From NCBI GenBank assembly GCA_902767315.1, contig CACXHB010000096.1, forward strand, positions 1 through 32,684: a stretch of DNA of 32,684 bases, read 5' to 3'. The DNA comes from an uncultured Eubacteriales bacterium (GTDB lineage: Bacteria > Bacillota > Clostridia > Christensenellales > Aristaeellaceae). The position numbers and the translations under genes were made by a program. The notes beneath the pieces were generated by a model. The model saw only the letters and a program-made list of their open reading frames with translations, was not told where the DNA came from and did no database searches. Numbering within the stretch: position 1 is the first letter of the stretch; the number at the start of each line of letters is the position of its first letter. This document shows, piece by piece, positions 20,503-28,784 of this stretch.

Positions 20503-22860
20503 TTACTGCTTTTCCAGGATCATCATCTTCACGGTCTTGTCCAGCTTCTGGAGCATGGTGTTCGCGTCGATGGCGCCCTGCAGATACTGAGTCATCTGGC
20601 TGTACATGGAGTCCTTGTCGGATTCGCTGTAAATATCAACACCGAAATACTCCGCGGCCCGCAGCTTGTCGCCGTATTCCCGATACTTGGCGATGCTCTC
20701 TTCAGAGGCGTCGTAAGCGTTGTTCTTGGTGTAGTCTTCGATGTACTGCTGCTGGCTTTCCAGCTGCTCCTGCAGCGCCGCCTTTTCGTCCTCATCGGTG
20801 CATTCGGCGATCTGCTGCTCCAGAGAATCCTTATATTCCTTCATGGACTGAATGTTCTGCTCGTAGTAGGCATTCAGCACCGGCTCGTTCTGGTCGGGGC
20901 AGAGGTCGATGATAAAGGTCTGCTCCATGCCGTCGACGGTGGTTTCCAGATATTCGATGGCCGCTTCCTGATTCTTGGAATAGGGATTGACAAAGGCCAC
21001 GCTCATTTCCGCGCGCAGGCGGGGACTGTCCTCCGTGCCCAGGGAAAGCATCAGGGGCAGGGTGCTGGTGGAGGTCATGTTATACACCCGGCAATCCACA
21101 GTGCCCCAGGTGCTGAACAGGGTCTTGTCGTCGTCGCTGGAGTACGACACGCTATCATCGTCGTCGTAATCCTCCATCAGGCCCAGCTTGGTGAAGTCGA
21201 TCTTTTCGAAGGCGTCCAGCAGGCTGTGCATCAGGTCGGTATCAAAGGCGAATTCCACGTCTTCCTTTTCCAGATAGAGCATGTAATCCTGGAACATCTG
21301 GGTAAAGAGCTGGTTGCGCATATCCTCCGCGGTGTTATAGGTGGGCAGGATATTGTAACCCTCGTGGCTTTCCAGCAGGGCAGGGGCGTCCTCCGCCAGG
21401 AAGCGGAACAGCTCCAGCCAGCTGGTGGGAAGCTCGGTCACGCCCAGGGCCTCGGCGGCCTTGGGGCTGTAGCTCATGCAGCTGGTATAAAGCTCCACGG
21501 GCAGGGCCACGACCTTGCCATCCCGGATGAGCACATCCTGCAGGCCGGGATAGACGCTGTTTACAAAATTCGTAATTTTGTCGCTGGAGGACAGATCCGC
21601 CAGATAACCCCGTTCCAGCAGCGCGGCGTAGCCGGGGTCGGAAACGGAGAGCACGTAGATGTCCACCGCGTCGGACTGATTCATCATGGCCTGCACCACG
21701 TCTTCGTAGCTGGTGGCCATGACCACTTCCACGTTGGAATGGGTGTTGCCAAAGGTGTACGCGGCGTTCTGCACGTAGCTGTTATAGCTGCTGTACACGG
21801 TCAGGGAAATTTCCGCACGCTGGGAAGGATCGGTGCCCCGGAGCACGACGGTCTGATAATCGCCGGTGAGGTAGCGTCCGTCGTCGGTGAGAAAGGTGGG
21901 CTGGCCGTCGCCGTTATCCACGCTGAGGGCGGAAATGGATTCGATGGTGGACGCGTCCGCGCCCTTCATGCGGCACAGTTCGCCATTGCAGGCGAAATAG
22001 AGCGTGTCTTTTGCTTCGTCGTACACCATGCTGTAGATATATTTGCCGGTGACGGTGCACAGGGGAGCTTCCTCTTCGGTTTCCAGATTCAGGGTATGCA
22101 GCACGGATTCGGAGGTCTCTTCGGTATAATGGCCGTAATTCAGCAGCACCGAGCCGTCCTGATAGAAGCACCAGCTATTGAGATAGCATTCGTCGTCGGG
22201 CTGCAGGTCGATGAGGGTGCAGCTGCCGTCTTCCACGTCCAACACCGCGATGGCGCGATCACCGGAATCCAGGTAGGTGCTGCCCACCAGTTTGCCGCCG
22301 CGAATCTGGGGATTGCTAAGACCGTTGGGATAGGAGGAATTGTCGTATTCATCCACCATGTCGTCCCATTCCATCTCCACGGGTTCCGCGTCTTCGGGCA
22401 GGGAGAGGGTGCCGTCCTCGGCCACTTCGGCCTTGTAAAGCTCCATGGTTTCGAACTGGGAATCGTAGGAGCCGTCCTCTTCGATGGTCTTGCTGGTGGC
22501 GAACAGGAAATAGATGCCGTCGTCACCGGAAATCGCGCCGTTGAAACTGGTATAGCGGGTTTCGCCCTCGTCCTGGTCTTCGCTTTCGTCGTCCGCCTCG
22601 CCGGTGAACAGCGTGTTATTCAGTTCATAAAGGTCCAGCTTGCCCTCGGCGTCGTTCCAGAGGCCGTAGCGGTTGTCGTAAGAGAAGATGTAAATGTGGC
22701 CGTTATAATAGGCCATGGAGCTCAGGGAAATTTCGGAGCTGCCGGAATAGTCATCCCGGAAAACGGTGGCGTCGCCGGGCGCGGCCAGGGCCGGAAGCGC
22801 CGCGCAGAGCAGCATTACAGTCGCAAGGGCTGCGGAAATCAGCTTTCGAAACAGATGCAT
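20503..22860 (-). CDS. Extracellular solute-binding protein fused to a propeller-like N-terminal region
   Basis: This 785-residue secreted protein has a signal peptide (cleavage near ALA-APG, about residue 26) without a clear lipobox. Residues 30-345 contain repeated short strand blocks such as YYNGHIYIFSYDNRYGLWN, DDGIYFLFAT and DEAKDTLYFACNGELCRM, suggesting a beta-propeller. Residues 350-785 are a type 1 binding-protein fold (EISLTVYSSYNSYVQNAAYTF, then a DGKVVALPVELY strand), with an extended acidic helical insert near 660-740. Ordinary family members are about 430 residues and lack the propeller. The propeller might bind polymer or wall material. It should feed the MalF/MalG-type permeases downstream. 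AAGGAGGG precedes the start. Confidence 0.82.
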   Translation of the reverse strand: MHLFRKLISAALATVMLLCAALPALAAPGDATVFRDDYSGSSEISLSSMAYYNGHIYIFSYDNRYGLWNDAEGKLDLYELNNTLFTGEADDESEDQDEGETRYTSFNGAISGDDGIYFLFATSKTIEEDGSYDSQFETMELYKAEVAEDGTLSLPEDAEPVEMEWDDMVDEYDNSSYPNGLSNPQIRGGKLVGSTYLDSGDRAIAVLDVEDGSCTLIDLQPDDECYLNSWCFYQDGSVLLNYGHYTEETSESVLHTLNLETEEEAPLCTVTGKYIYSMVYDEAKDTLYFACNGELCRMKGADASTIESISALSVDNGDGQPTFLTDDGRYLTGDYQTVVLRGTDPSQRAEISLTVYSSYNSYVQNAAYTFGNTHSNVEVVMATSYEDVVQAMMNQSDAVDIYVLSVSDPGYAALLERGYLADLSSSDKITNFVNSVYPGLQDVLIRDGKVVALPVELYTSCMSYSPKAAEALGVTELPTSWLELFRFLAEDAPALLESHEGYNILPTYNTAEDMRNQLFTQMFQDYMLYLEKEDVEFAFDTDLMHSLLDAFEKIDFTKLGLMEDYDDDDSVSYSSDDDKTLFSTWGTVDCRVYNMTSTSTLPLMLSLGTEDSPRLRAEMSVAFVNPYSKNQEAAIEYLETTVDGMEQTFIIDLCPDQNEPVLNAYYEQNIQSMKEYKDSLEQQIAECTDEDEKAALQEQLESQQQYIEDYTKNNAYDASEESIAKYREYGDKLRAAEYFGVDIYSESDKDSMYSQMTQYLQGAIDANTMLQKLDKTVKMMILEKQ

Positions 22861-22907
22861 GACAGAAATCCCTCCTTAATGAATGAAGATTGAAGATTGA
22901 AGCCTGC

Positions 22908-24017
22908 TTAATCCTGCACGTAGGCCAGCACCGTCATGCCCATGCGCACGGTGGAATCCGGCGTGAAGGAGACGATGGCGGTATACACCGGGTCGGTGGT
23001 CTGGGTCGAGGTTCCGCCGGCGGAAGTATCCGCCGCGGCGTTGGCGTTCAGATAGGAAAGGGATACCACTTCGCCTTCGAAGACGGTGGTCTGGTTGGGA
23101 TCCCAGGTGAACTCCAGGCGCACCTTCTGCCCCACCTGAATCAGGCTCAGGTCGGCCTCGGCCACAGGCAGCTGCACCTGCAGAGATTCGTCGGTATAGA
23201 CGGTAAGAATCTTGCCGCCCTTTTCCACGGAAGCGCCGGGCTGCGCGTCCACGGTGGCCACGATGCCGGAAACGTCAGAAACCACCTGGCTGCCGGGGGA
23301 ATACATGCCGTCCAGCGCGCCGTCCACGGTTTCGAAGAGCAGTTCGCCCCGCTCCACGCTGTCGCCGTTTTTCACGTGCATTTTCAGGATGCTGCCGGAG
23401 CCCTTCACCGCCACGGGAGCGGTGGCGGCCACGTCGCCCCGGCCGATGCAGGATTTTGCGTCGTAATTTTCGTCCCGGTAAATGGCCACGGTTTCCTGAA
23501 TGCAGAATTCCCCGGCGATGACTTCCACGTTGTATTTGCTGGTGTCGTCGCCATAGCCCTTCACCACGCCCCGGCCCTGATGGCTGCCGTCGGAAACGCA
23601 GCGCAGGAACACGGTTTCGCCGATATGGACGAAGCGGTTTTCGCTGATGTTATAGGCCTTTTCCGTGGTGGCCGCCACGGTGTACTTGCCCAGGGGTTCC
23701 ACGTACAGCACCGCGCCGTAGCGTTCGTTCACGCCGTCGGTGAGATCCCCCTCCGCGCCGAACACGCCGGAGACGGTGCCCTCGCAGGGGGCGTACACCC
23801 GGGTGGTGCGCAGCTGGGCCACGGTCTGGCCCTTTTCCACCCGGTCGCCGGGGGAAACGTTCATCTGGTCCACCGCCGCGCCAAAGGCGGCCAGCACAGG
23901 GGTCGCGCCGCTGCTGGTGACGACCCCTTCGAACAGGGTCTCCGCGCCGGCACAGGCGCAAAGGGTCAGGGCCAGCGCCGCCGCCAGGGCGGAAACGCGC
24001 TTGAGCATCTGGTTCAT
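22908..24017 (-). CDS. Secreted barrel-sandwich (HlyD/MacA-like) adaptor protein without helical hairpin
   Basis: This 369-residue exported protein has an N-terminal signal segment. Cysteines at about 20 and 22 (LCAC) may be a lipobox; otherwise cleavage follows CAGA. Two lipoyl-like segments are visible: MNVSPGDRVEKGQTVAQLRT with VYAPCEGTVSGVFG early, and MHVKNGDSVERGELLFETV with VVSDVSGIVATVDAQPGASV later. A beta-barrel domain follows (LSLIQVGQKVRLEFTWDPN) and a strand-rich C-terminus (FTPDSTVRMGMTVLAYV). This is the HlyD/MacA domain order, but the long coiled coil is absent. It is the second adaptor of the operon, 21 bases after the repeat-rich protein and 47 before the binding-protein gene. 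Confidence 0.75.
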   Translation of the reverse strand: MNQMLKRVSALAAALALTLCACAGAETLFEGVVTSSGATPVLAAFGAAVDQMNVSPGDRVEKGQTVAQLRTTRVYAPCEGTVSGVFGAEGDLTDGVNERYGAVLYVEPLGKYTVAATTEKAYNISENRFVHIGETVFLRCVSDGSHQGRGVVKGYGDDTSKYNVEVIAGEFCIQETVAIYRDENYDAKSCIGRGDVAATAPVAVKGSGSILKMHVKNGDSVERGELLFETVDGALDGMYSPGSQVVSDVSGIVATVDAQPGASVEKGGKILTVYTDESLQVQLPVAEADLSLIQVGQKVRLEFTWDPNQTTVFEGEVVSLSYLNANAAADTSAGGTSTQTTDPVYTAIVSFTPDSTVRMGMTVLAYVQD

Positions 24018-24038
24018 GGTTTGCTCGTTCCCCTTTCG

Positions 24039-25898
24039 TTAATCCGAAATTTCATCGGGCGCATACGCGCCGAAGGCCTGCCGCATCATTTCCGGCGCGC
24101 CGATCTGCACGTCGTAATAATACATTTCCTGCATGGTATCCTCCGTCAGGGGATATTCCAGCACTTCCTCGTCGGTATCCACGCTGAGGCGCATCTCCAC
24201 CTGGAAATCCGCGTCGTCGGCCTTATTGCCCCGGAGGGTGACCACATATTCGAACTTCTTGGTGGAAACGCCGGCGGCCTTCAGGCGGGTATACTCCGTG
24301 CCGGCGGTGAAGCCCGCGGTAGAGAAGGCCACGCAGTGGTCGCCCACCCGAAGCATCACGTAATCCACGCCGCTGTTCTGCAGCATGCGGTACACAATGC
24401 CGTTAAAGGTGAAGGCGTAGGCGTATTCCCCGGTAATCTGAGCATCGTCCGAAACGGTGAGCAGCAGCGTGTCCGGGGCCCTGGCCGGAGTCTGCGCATC
24501 CGACGCGTCCGCGGTTTCGTCCGCAGCAGCGTTCCAGCGGTCCAGGCTGGGCAGGAAGGTGGGCTGATAATCCGTATCGGGGGTGAAATCCTCCGCTTCC
24601 ACCAGGCTCAGGGTCATGGGCAATACGGTTTCGCCCATGGTAAGTTCCGTCTGGGGCTGGGCGCTGAGTTCCAGATCCAGGGCGTTATAAGGATTCAAAT
24701 CCAGATTTTCACCGATGGGGGCATGGGTGGGCTTTTTCTCCCCGTCTCCTCCCCCGCCGCCGCCACCGCCGCCGGGCTCCTTCTGGGGCAGCATGAAATC
24801 CTCTTCCAGAATGGCGATGTTCCCGGCCGCGTCCCGCGCCTGAATCTGTCCGGCGGGGATGGTCGCGCTCTTTGCGGCGGAGAAGGCGGCCAGTCCTTCC
24901 TCATTGGGAGAAACCCAGGTCACGCCGCCGTCGGCGGAATAGGCCTCCACGCCGGAAAGGGCGTCTTCGGCAAAGACGGTGTAATCGGTATAGGAGCCTT
25001 CCACCGCCGCAGCCGCCAGCCCCGTAGGGGCGGTATAGTCCAGCATGAGGTTATAGGGGGCGGACATGCTGACCACGTCCCCCAGACCATCCAAAATGGC
25101 GAAGCGGATATCGGACACGCCCTCATCCCGGGCGGTGTAGGTATCGCCGGAGAGAATGACGAAGCGTTCGTCATAAATCACCACGGCGTAGACATAGCGC
25201 TCGTCCCCCTCGGGAATGCCGGACAGGGTGAACACCGGCTCCACGCAGGACCACTTGCCGGGCTGATAGTCCGGTGCGTCCACGGAAATTTCAATTTCCG
25301 GCTGGCCGGGCTGAGGCGTGGGGGCAAGGGGAATTTCGTGCACCCAGACGTAGAGATAATCGTGCTCCAGATCGGGGGCCTCCACGCCTTCCGGCGCCTC
25401 GTAAGCCGTCAGCACCTCATAGCGCTTGGGGTCATACTTGTCCGGATCGGGCAGGAATTTGAAATCCCGGGCGGTTTCCTCGGTGAAATCCGGCACGAAG
25501 AGCACCTGATCGACTTCTTCCCGCAGGTAAATCGTCGCGTCCTTCCGGGCCAGGGGCAGAATGTCCTTCAGATCGCCCCACACCAGTTGGCCGTCTTCTG
25601 CTTCAAACCAGGCCTGGCAATCGGGGTTCACCGCAGGCGCGGGAGAGACCGACTCGGCGGGGGCCTGCGTTTCCGCGGGGGCCTGCGTTTCCGCGGGGGC
25701 CTGCGTTTCCGCGGGGGCCTGCGTTTCCGCGGGGGCCTGCGTTTCCGCGGGGGGCTGCGTTTCCGCCGGGGCCTGCGTCTCTGCAGGAGCCGGGGCTTCC
25801 TGGGGCGGCGTGCTTTCCAATTCCTCCGCCGGGCAGGCGCAGCAAAAGACCAGCATGCCGGCGACGGCCAGGGCGATTATTTTCTTCAGCACATGCAT
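24039..25898 (-). CDS. Secreted repeat-rich protein with PAETQA repeats and Ig-like region
   Basis: This roughly 619-residue exported protein has a signal segment (about 5-24) ending in a cysteine cluster that may be lipidated. Residues 30-80 consist of hexapeptide repeats PAETQ[A/P], a flexible wall-spanning linker. A central part resembles bacterial Ig-like domains (YTAPTG, DALSGVEAYSADGGVTW, ARDAAGN). A nine-glycine run near 380 separates it from a beta-rich C-terminal region. No catalytic motif is visible. It opens the envelope operon. ATG 25898 has GGAG too close, so a GTG at 25892 (GGAG 8 bases upstream, still before the signal segment) may be the true start. Confidence 0.78.
   Translation of the reverse strand: MHVLKKIIALAVAGMLVFCCACPAEELESTPPQEAPAPAETQAPAETQPPAETQAPAETQAPAETQAPAETQAPAETQAPAESVSPAPAVNPDCQAWFEAEDGQLVWGDLKDILPLARKDATIYLREEVDQVLFVPDFTEETARDFKFLPDPDKYDPKRYEVLTAYEAPEGVEAPDLEHDYLYVWVHEIPLAPTPQPGQPEIEISVDAPDYQPGKWSCVEPVFTLSGIPEGDERYVYAVVIYDERFVILSGDTYTARDEGVSDIRFAILDGLGDVVSMSAPYNLMLDYTAPTGLAAAAVEGSYTDYTVFAEDALSGVEAYSADGGVTWVSPNEEGLAAFSAAKSATIPAGQIQARDAAGNIAILEEDFMLPQKEPGGGGGGGGGDGEKKPTHAPIGENLDLNPYNALDLELSAQPQTELTMGETVLPMTLSLVEAEDFTPDTDYQPTFLPSLDRWNAAADETADASDAQTPARAPDTLLLTVSDDAQITGEYAYAFTFNGIVYRMLQNSGVDYVMLRVGDHCVAFSTAGFTAGTEYTRLKAAGVSTKKFEYVVTLRGNKADDADFQVEMRLSVDTDEEVLEYPLTEDTMQEMYYYDVQIGAPEMMRQAFGAYAPDEISD
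25663..25788 (-). repeat. 18-bp tandem repeats encoding the PAETQA linker
   Basis: Seven head-to-tail 18-bp units; the five at 25663-25752 are identical and the two toward 25788 have diverged. Each unit encodes one hexapeptide in frame. Identical copies indicate recent expansion by slippage, so copy number probably varies between strains. Confidence 0.92.
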
Positions 25899-25918
25899 CA
25901 CTCCGTTTCTATGGGCGG

Positions 25919-25931
25919 GGAGAACTTCTCC
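25919..25931. promoter_or_regulatory. Palindrome upstream of the envelope operon
   Basis: GGAGAA-C-TTCTCC is a perfect 13-base inverted repeat 21 bases upstream of the first gene of the operon. It could be an operator or a leader hairpin. I could not identify a convincing promoter in the 25932-26035 stretch, which is AT-richer and otherwise shows nothing recognisable. Confidence 0.4.
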
Positions 25932-26035
25932 CTGTTATGTTCTGACACTTTAGACGGCATTTTCCATAAGGCAGTTGCCGGAATACCGACGTTTTTAGGG
26001 CATTTCATGAATTTGTCATCTTTTTGAAAGAAAAC

Positions 26036-26071
26036 GCGCCCGCATCGGACGAAGCCATCCGAGGCGGGCGC
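26036..26071 (-). terminator. Intrinsic terminator of the mnmA/coiled-coil cluster
   Basis: GCGCCCGC (26036-26043) pairs with GCGGGCGC (26064-26071), extended inward by TCGGA/TCCGA. On the minus strand it is followed by GTTTTCTTTC. It separates the coiled-coil gene from the envelope operon. Confidence 0.88.
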
Positions 26072-26088
26072 ACTGGCGGCATGATGCC

Positions 26089-27027
26089 TTATTCTACAAT
26101 TACAGTCACGGGGGTGGTCATTTTGGAGGAGGCCACGCCGTCTTTTCCGTAGGTAATCACTGTCAGCGCACCTTCATATTCTCCGGCAGTCAGCGGATTT
26201 TCCAATTGGAAGGTGGTAATAGACTGGCCGGGGGCCAGCTTTTCGGAGGCGAACACCTCTTCTCCCGCCACCTCCAACCGGAAGGACAGGCTGTTGCCGC
26301 TGGCGGCAGTATTTTCCAGAAGATACGTGGCCGTTACACCGTCGGAGGCAACCTGAACGGTCTGATCCAGCGCGGTGGCGGAATGCCGGGAGCCCTCTTC
26401 CTCGCCGGCAAAGGCCAGGCGATAGGCCTCCAGGGCCTTCTGGGTATCGGCCAGTTTTGTCTGGGTCTGGGTCAGCTCCGCGCGAACCGCGTCCAGCTCC
26501 GCCTTAGTATCGGCAAGCTCCGTCCGGGCCTGTTCCAGGTCGCTTTCCGCCTGAGCCCGGGCGGATTTTTCCGCTTCCAGGTCGGCGGCGGTATCCGTGT
26601 GCCCCGTGCGGGCGCTTTCCAGATCCGCCTGGGCCTGCGCAAGCTCCGCCTTAGTATCGGCAAGCTCCGTCTGGGCGTTGGCAAGCCGCGTTTCCACATC
26701 GGCCTTGCCGTCCAATTCCGCCTGCAGCCGCTGATTTTCCTGCCGGAGGGTCTCCATTTCCTCAGTCAGGGCCGCGGCGGTATCCTCCGTGGGCTGTGCG
26801 CTGGGTTCCTGGGTGGCGGGGTCGGTGGCCTCCGGGGTGGCTTTGGCCTGATCCAGTTCCTCGGTCAGCTGATCCACCTGTCCGGCCAGCGCCCGGGTCT
26901 CATCCCGGGAGGCGCGGTACTTTTCGTTGGCGGCGTCCAGTTCCAGTTTGCAGAAAACTCCCAGCGCCAGGGTCACGGCCAGCAGCACCGCCAGCACGAT
27001 GATCCAAACCTTACTTTTCTTCTCCAT
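26089..27027 (-). CDS. Membrane-anchored coiled-coil protein with C-terminal Ig-like domain
   Basis: This 312-residue protein has one N-terminal membrane segment (about 6-27: VWIIVLAVLLAVTLALGVF) and then a long coiled coil (about 30-200) built from repeats such as ELADTKAEL. The C-terminal beta domain of about 95 residues (VTATYLLENTAASGNSLSFRLEV ... AGEYEGALTVITYGKDG) resembles an Ig-like fold. Most of it should lie outside the membrane as a rod with a beta head. I do not recognise a specific family. The ATG at 27027 has GGGAGGG 6 bases upstream. It lies 93 bases after mnmA, and a strong terminator follows it. Confidence 0.72.
   Translation of the reverse strand: MEKKSKVWIIVLAVLLAVTLALGVFCKLELDAANEKYRASRDETRALAGQVDQLTEELDQAKATPEATDPATQEPSAQPTEDTAAALTEEMETLRQENQRLQAELDGKADVETRLANAQTELADTKAELAQAQADLESARTGHTDTAADLEAEKSARAQAESDLEQARTELADTKAELDAVRAELTQTQTKLADTQKALEAYRLAFAGEEEGSRHSATALDQTVQVASDGVTATYLLENTAASGNSLSFRLEVAGEEVFASEKLAPGQSITTFQLENPLTAGEYEGALTVITYGKDGVASSKMTTPVTVIVE
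26495..26670 (-). repeat. 29-bp direct repeat inside the coiled-coil gene
   Basis: Identical 29-base copies lie at 26495-26523 and 26642-26670, both encoding ELADTKAEL-type heptads. Identity at the DNA level suggests internal duplication or conversion rather than only protein-level constraint. Confidence 0.85.
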
Positions 27028-27120
27028 GGATAGCCCTCCCGTAAATGAGCGTTGTTCTCTGTTTCTATTTCGCCGCAAAATGCTCAATTCCTGTTACGAT
27101 ATGCAGAAATTTTGCAAAAT

Positions 27121-28176
27121 TCAATCTACAATCGCGCCGCCCAGGCACACGTCTCCCTGATAAAACACGGCGGACTGGCCGGGAGTGACCGCCCGCTGGG
27201 GCTGGTCGAATTCCATATGTACCTTCTCCCCGGAAATCTGAATGCGGCATTTCTGCAAAGGCTGCCGGTGGCGCAGGCGCACCATGCATTCTATCTCCGC
27301 GCCGGGGGCTTCCCCGGAGATCCAGGTGGCCTCGCTGGCCTCGGCCCGGGGGGTGTACAGCCGGTCGTCCTCCCCCTGAGAGACGATGAGCCGGTTGTGC
27401 TTCACGTCCTTTTCGATGACAAACCACCGCTGGCCGTTGCCGCCGCCGCCGATGCCCAGGCCCCGGCGCTGGCCCAGGGTGTAATACATCAATCCCTCGT
27501 GATGGCCAACCACCTTGCCGGATTCGTCCACCATGTCGCCCCCCTGAGCGGGAAGATAGGTTTTCAGGAAGGCCCGAAAATCCCGTTCTCCAATGAAGCA
27601 CACGCCGGTGGAATCCTTTTTCTCGCTGGTGGGCAGGCCCTGTTGCCGGGCAATTTCCCGCACCTCGCTTTTCAGAAGGCCCCCCACGGGGAAGCAGGCC
27701 CGGGAAAGGGCCCGCTGGCCCAGCATATAGAGGAAATAGGTCTGATCCTTGTTTTCGTCCTTCGCCCGGAGCAGGGTGACCTTGTCTCCCTGGCGGCCCA
27801 GATTGGCGAAATGCCCGGTGACCAGCTTTTCGGCCCCCAGGGTTTCGGCGAAATTCAGGAACACGTTGAACTTGATTTCCCGGTTGCACAGCACGTCCGG
27901 ATTGGGGGTGCGGCATTTCTGATATTCCTCCAGAAAATGCGCGAACACCCGCTCCTTATATTCCCGGGCGAAGTTCACGGAATAATAGGGAATATCGATC
28001 ACGTCGCACACCCGGCGCACGTCGTCCCAGTCCTTCTGAGAGGTACAAACCCCCCGATCGTCCTTTTCTTCCCAGTTATTCATGAAAACGCCCAGCACCT
28101 CGTGGCCCTGCTGTTTCATGAGATAGGCGGCCACGGAAGAATCCACGCCGCCGGACATTCCCACCACCACGCGCAT
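27121..28176 (-). CDS. mnmA: tRNA-specific 2-thiouridylase MnmA
   Basis: This 351-residue enzyme adds the 2-thio group at wobble uridine 34 of tRNAs for Lys, Glu and Gln. The N-terminal PP-loop SGGVDSSV (8-15) activates the uridine with ATP. The two catalytic cysteines are C97 (LCNREIKF) and C193 (TGVCFIGER), and TPNPDVLCN and GHFAN are the expected family segments. Length is normal. The ATG at 28176 overlaps the upstream stop as TGATG, with GGAGGT about 9 bases before it. It is therefore translationally coupled to a membrane-anchored protein, an unusual neighbour for a tRNA-modifying enzyme. Its sulfur donor is not encoded here. Confidence 0.97.
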   Translation of the reverse strand: MRVVVGMSGGVDSSVAAYLMKQQGHEVLGVFMNNWEEKDDRGVCTSQKDWDDVRRVCDVIDIPYYSVNFAREYKERVFAHFLEEYQKCRTPNPDVLCNREIKFNVFLNFAETLGAEKLVTGHFANLGRQGDKVTLLRAKDENKDQTYFLYMLGQRALSRACFPVGGLLKSEVREIARQQGLPTSEKKDSTGVCFIGERDFRAFLKTYLPAQGGDMVDESGKVVGHHEGLMYYTLGQRRGLGIGGGGNGQRWFVIEKDVKHNRLIVSQGEDDRLYTPRAEASEATWISGEAPGAEIECMVRLRHRQPLQKCRIQISGEKVHMEFDQPQRAVTPGQSAVFYQGDVCLGGAIVD

Positions 28177-28757
28177 CAGGGCATCACCTCCAAATTCTCT
28201 TCCGGCTTGGGGGTGGGCGTGGGTTCGGGGGTGGGGTCGGGCTCGATATAAATGCCCGTCTGCTTCATGCCCACGATTTTCCACTTGCCGCCGGAGCGTT
28301 TCAGGGTAATTTCATAACGGCCCCCCTGCCAGGCGGGAATCTGTTCGTCCACCTCGCCCTTGCGGCTGGAAAGCACCTTGCCGGTGATGGAGGGCACGCG
28401 CTCGGTGACGGTGCAGGTGGCCACATCGTCCCAGGGCCAGGCCCACAGCTTTTCCACCGAAAGCACGTAATCAAAGTCGGTAATGTTATACGCGCCGAAG
28501 ACGCTGGTTCCGTTAAAGGCCCCCTGCAGGGCGGTATCCTGATTGAGGAAATCCGCGTGGAAATAATCCCCCAGGGTTTCCGCGCCGGAGGCGGTAAGGA
28601 TGGTCCGTACCCGGGCCTCCAGGCCGTCGGTGAGCACGATATAAATATTGGCCGAATTCATGCACATATAAAAGGCGCACACCACAATGGAGACCACCAG
28701 GGTAACGATCAGCAGTCTGGAGGCCCAGAACCACATGAATCTTCTAACGTATTTCAT
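28176..28757 (-). CDS. Small membrane-anchored protein of unknown function
   Basis: This 193-residue protein has one N-terminal membrane segment (about 12-34) and an extracytoplasmic domain of about 140 residues. The strand-rich ending RYEITLKRSGGKWKIVGMKQ recalls NTF2-like or DUF4878-type domains but is not decisive. A Pro/Thr/Glu tail (PDPTPEPTPTPKPEEN) closes it. It lies 27 bases after the ZorB/MotB-like gene and overlaps mnmA by one base, so it may be an accessory of the stator-like pair. The ATG at 28757 is chosen, with AGGAG 11 bases upstream; a TTG three codons earlier is less likely. Confidence 0.7.
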   Translation of the reverse strand: MKYVRRFMWFWASRLLIVTLVVSIVVCAFYMCMNSANIYIVLTDGLEARVRTILTASGAETLGDYFHADFLNQDTALQGAFNGTSVFGAYNITDFDYVLSVEKLWAWPWDDVATCTVTERVPSITGKVLSSRKGEVDEQIPAWQGGRYEITLKRSGGKWKIVGMKQTGIYIEPDPTPEPTPTPKPEENLEVMP

Positions 28758-28784
28758 ATCAAACAAAACTCCTGATTCAGGCTG

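Noticed and set aside
25663..25788. CRISPR-like short repeats
   Set aside because: Units are contiguous without spacers and encode an in-frame peptide repeat.
19600..26027. Two open plus-strand frames of more than 1000 codons opposite the envelope operon
   Set aside because: They are antisense to clear genes, rich in His/Gly/Gln/Val with no domain logic, and lack ribosome sites; they arise from high GC at third positions of the real genes.
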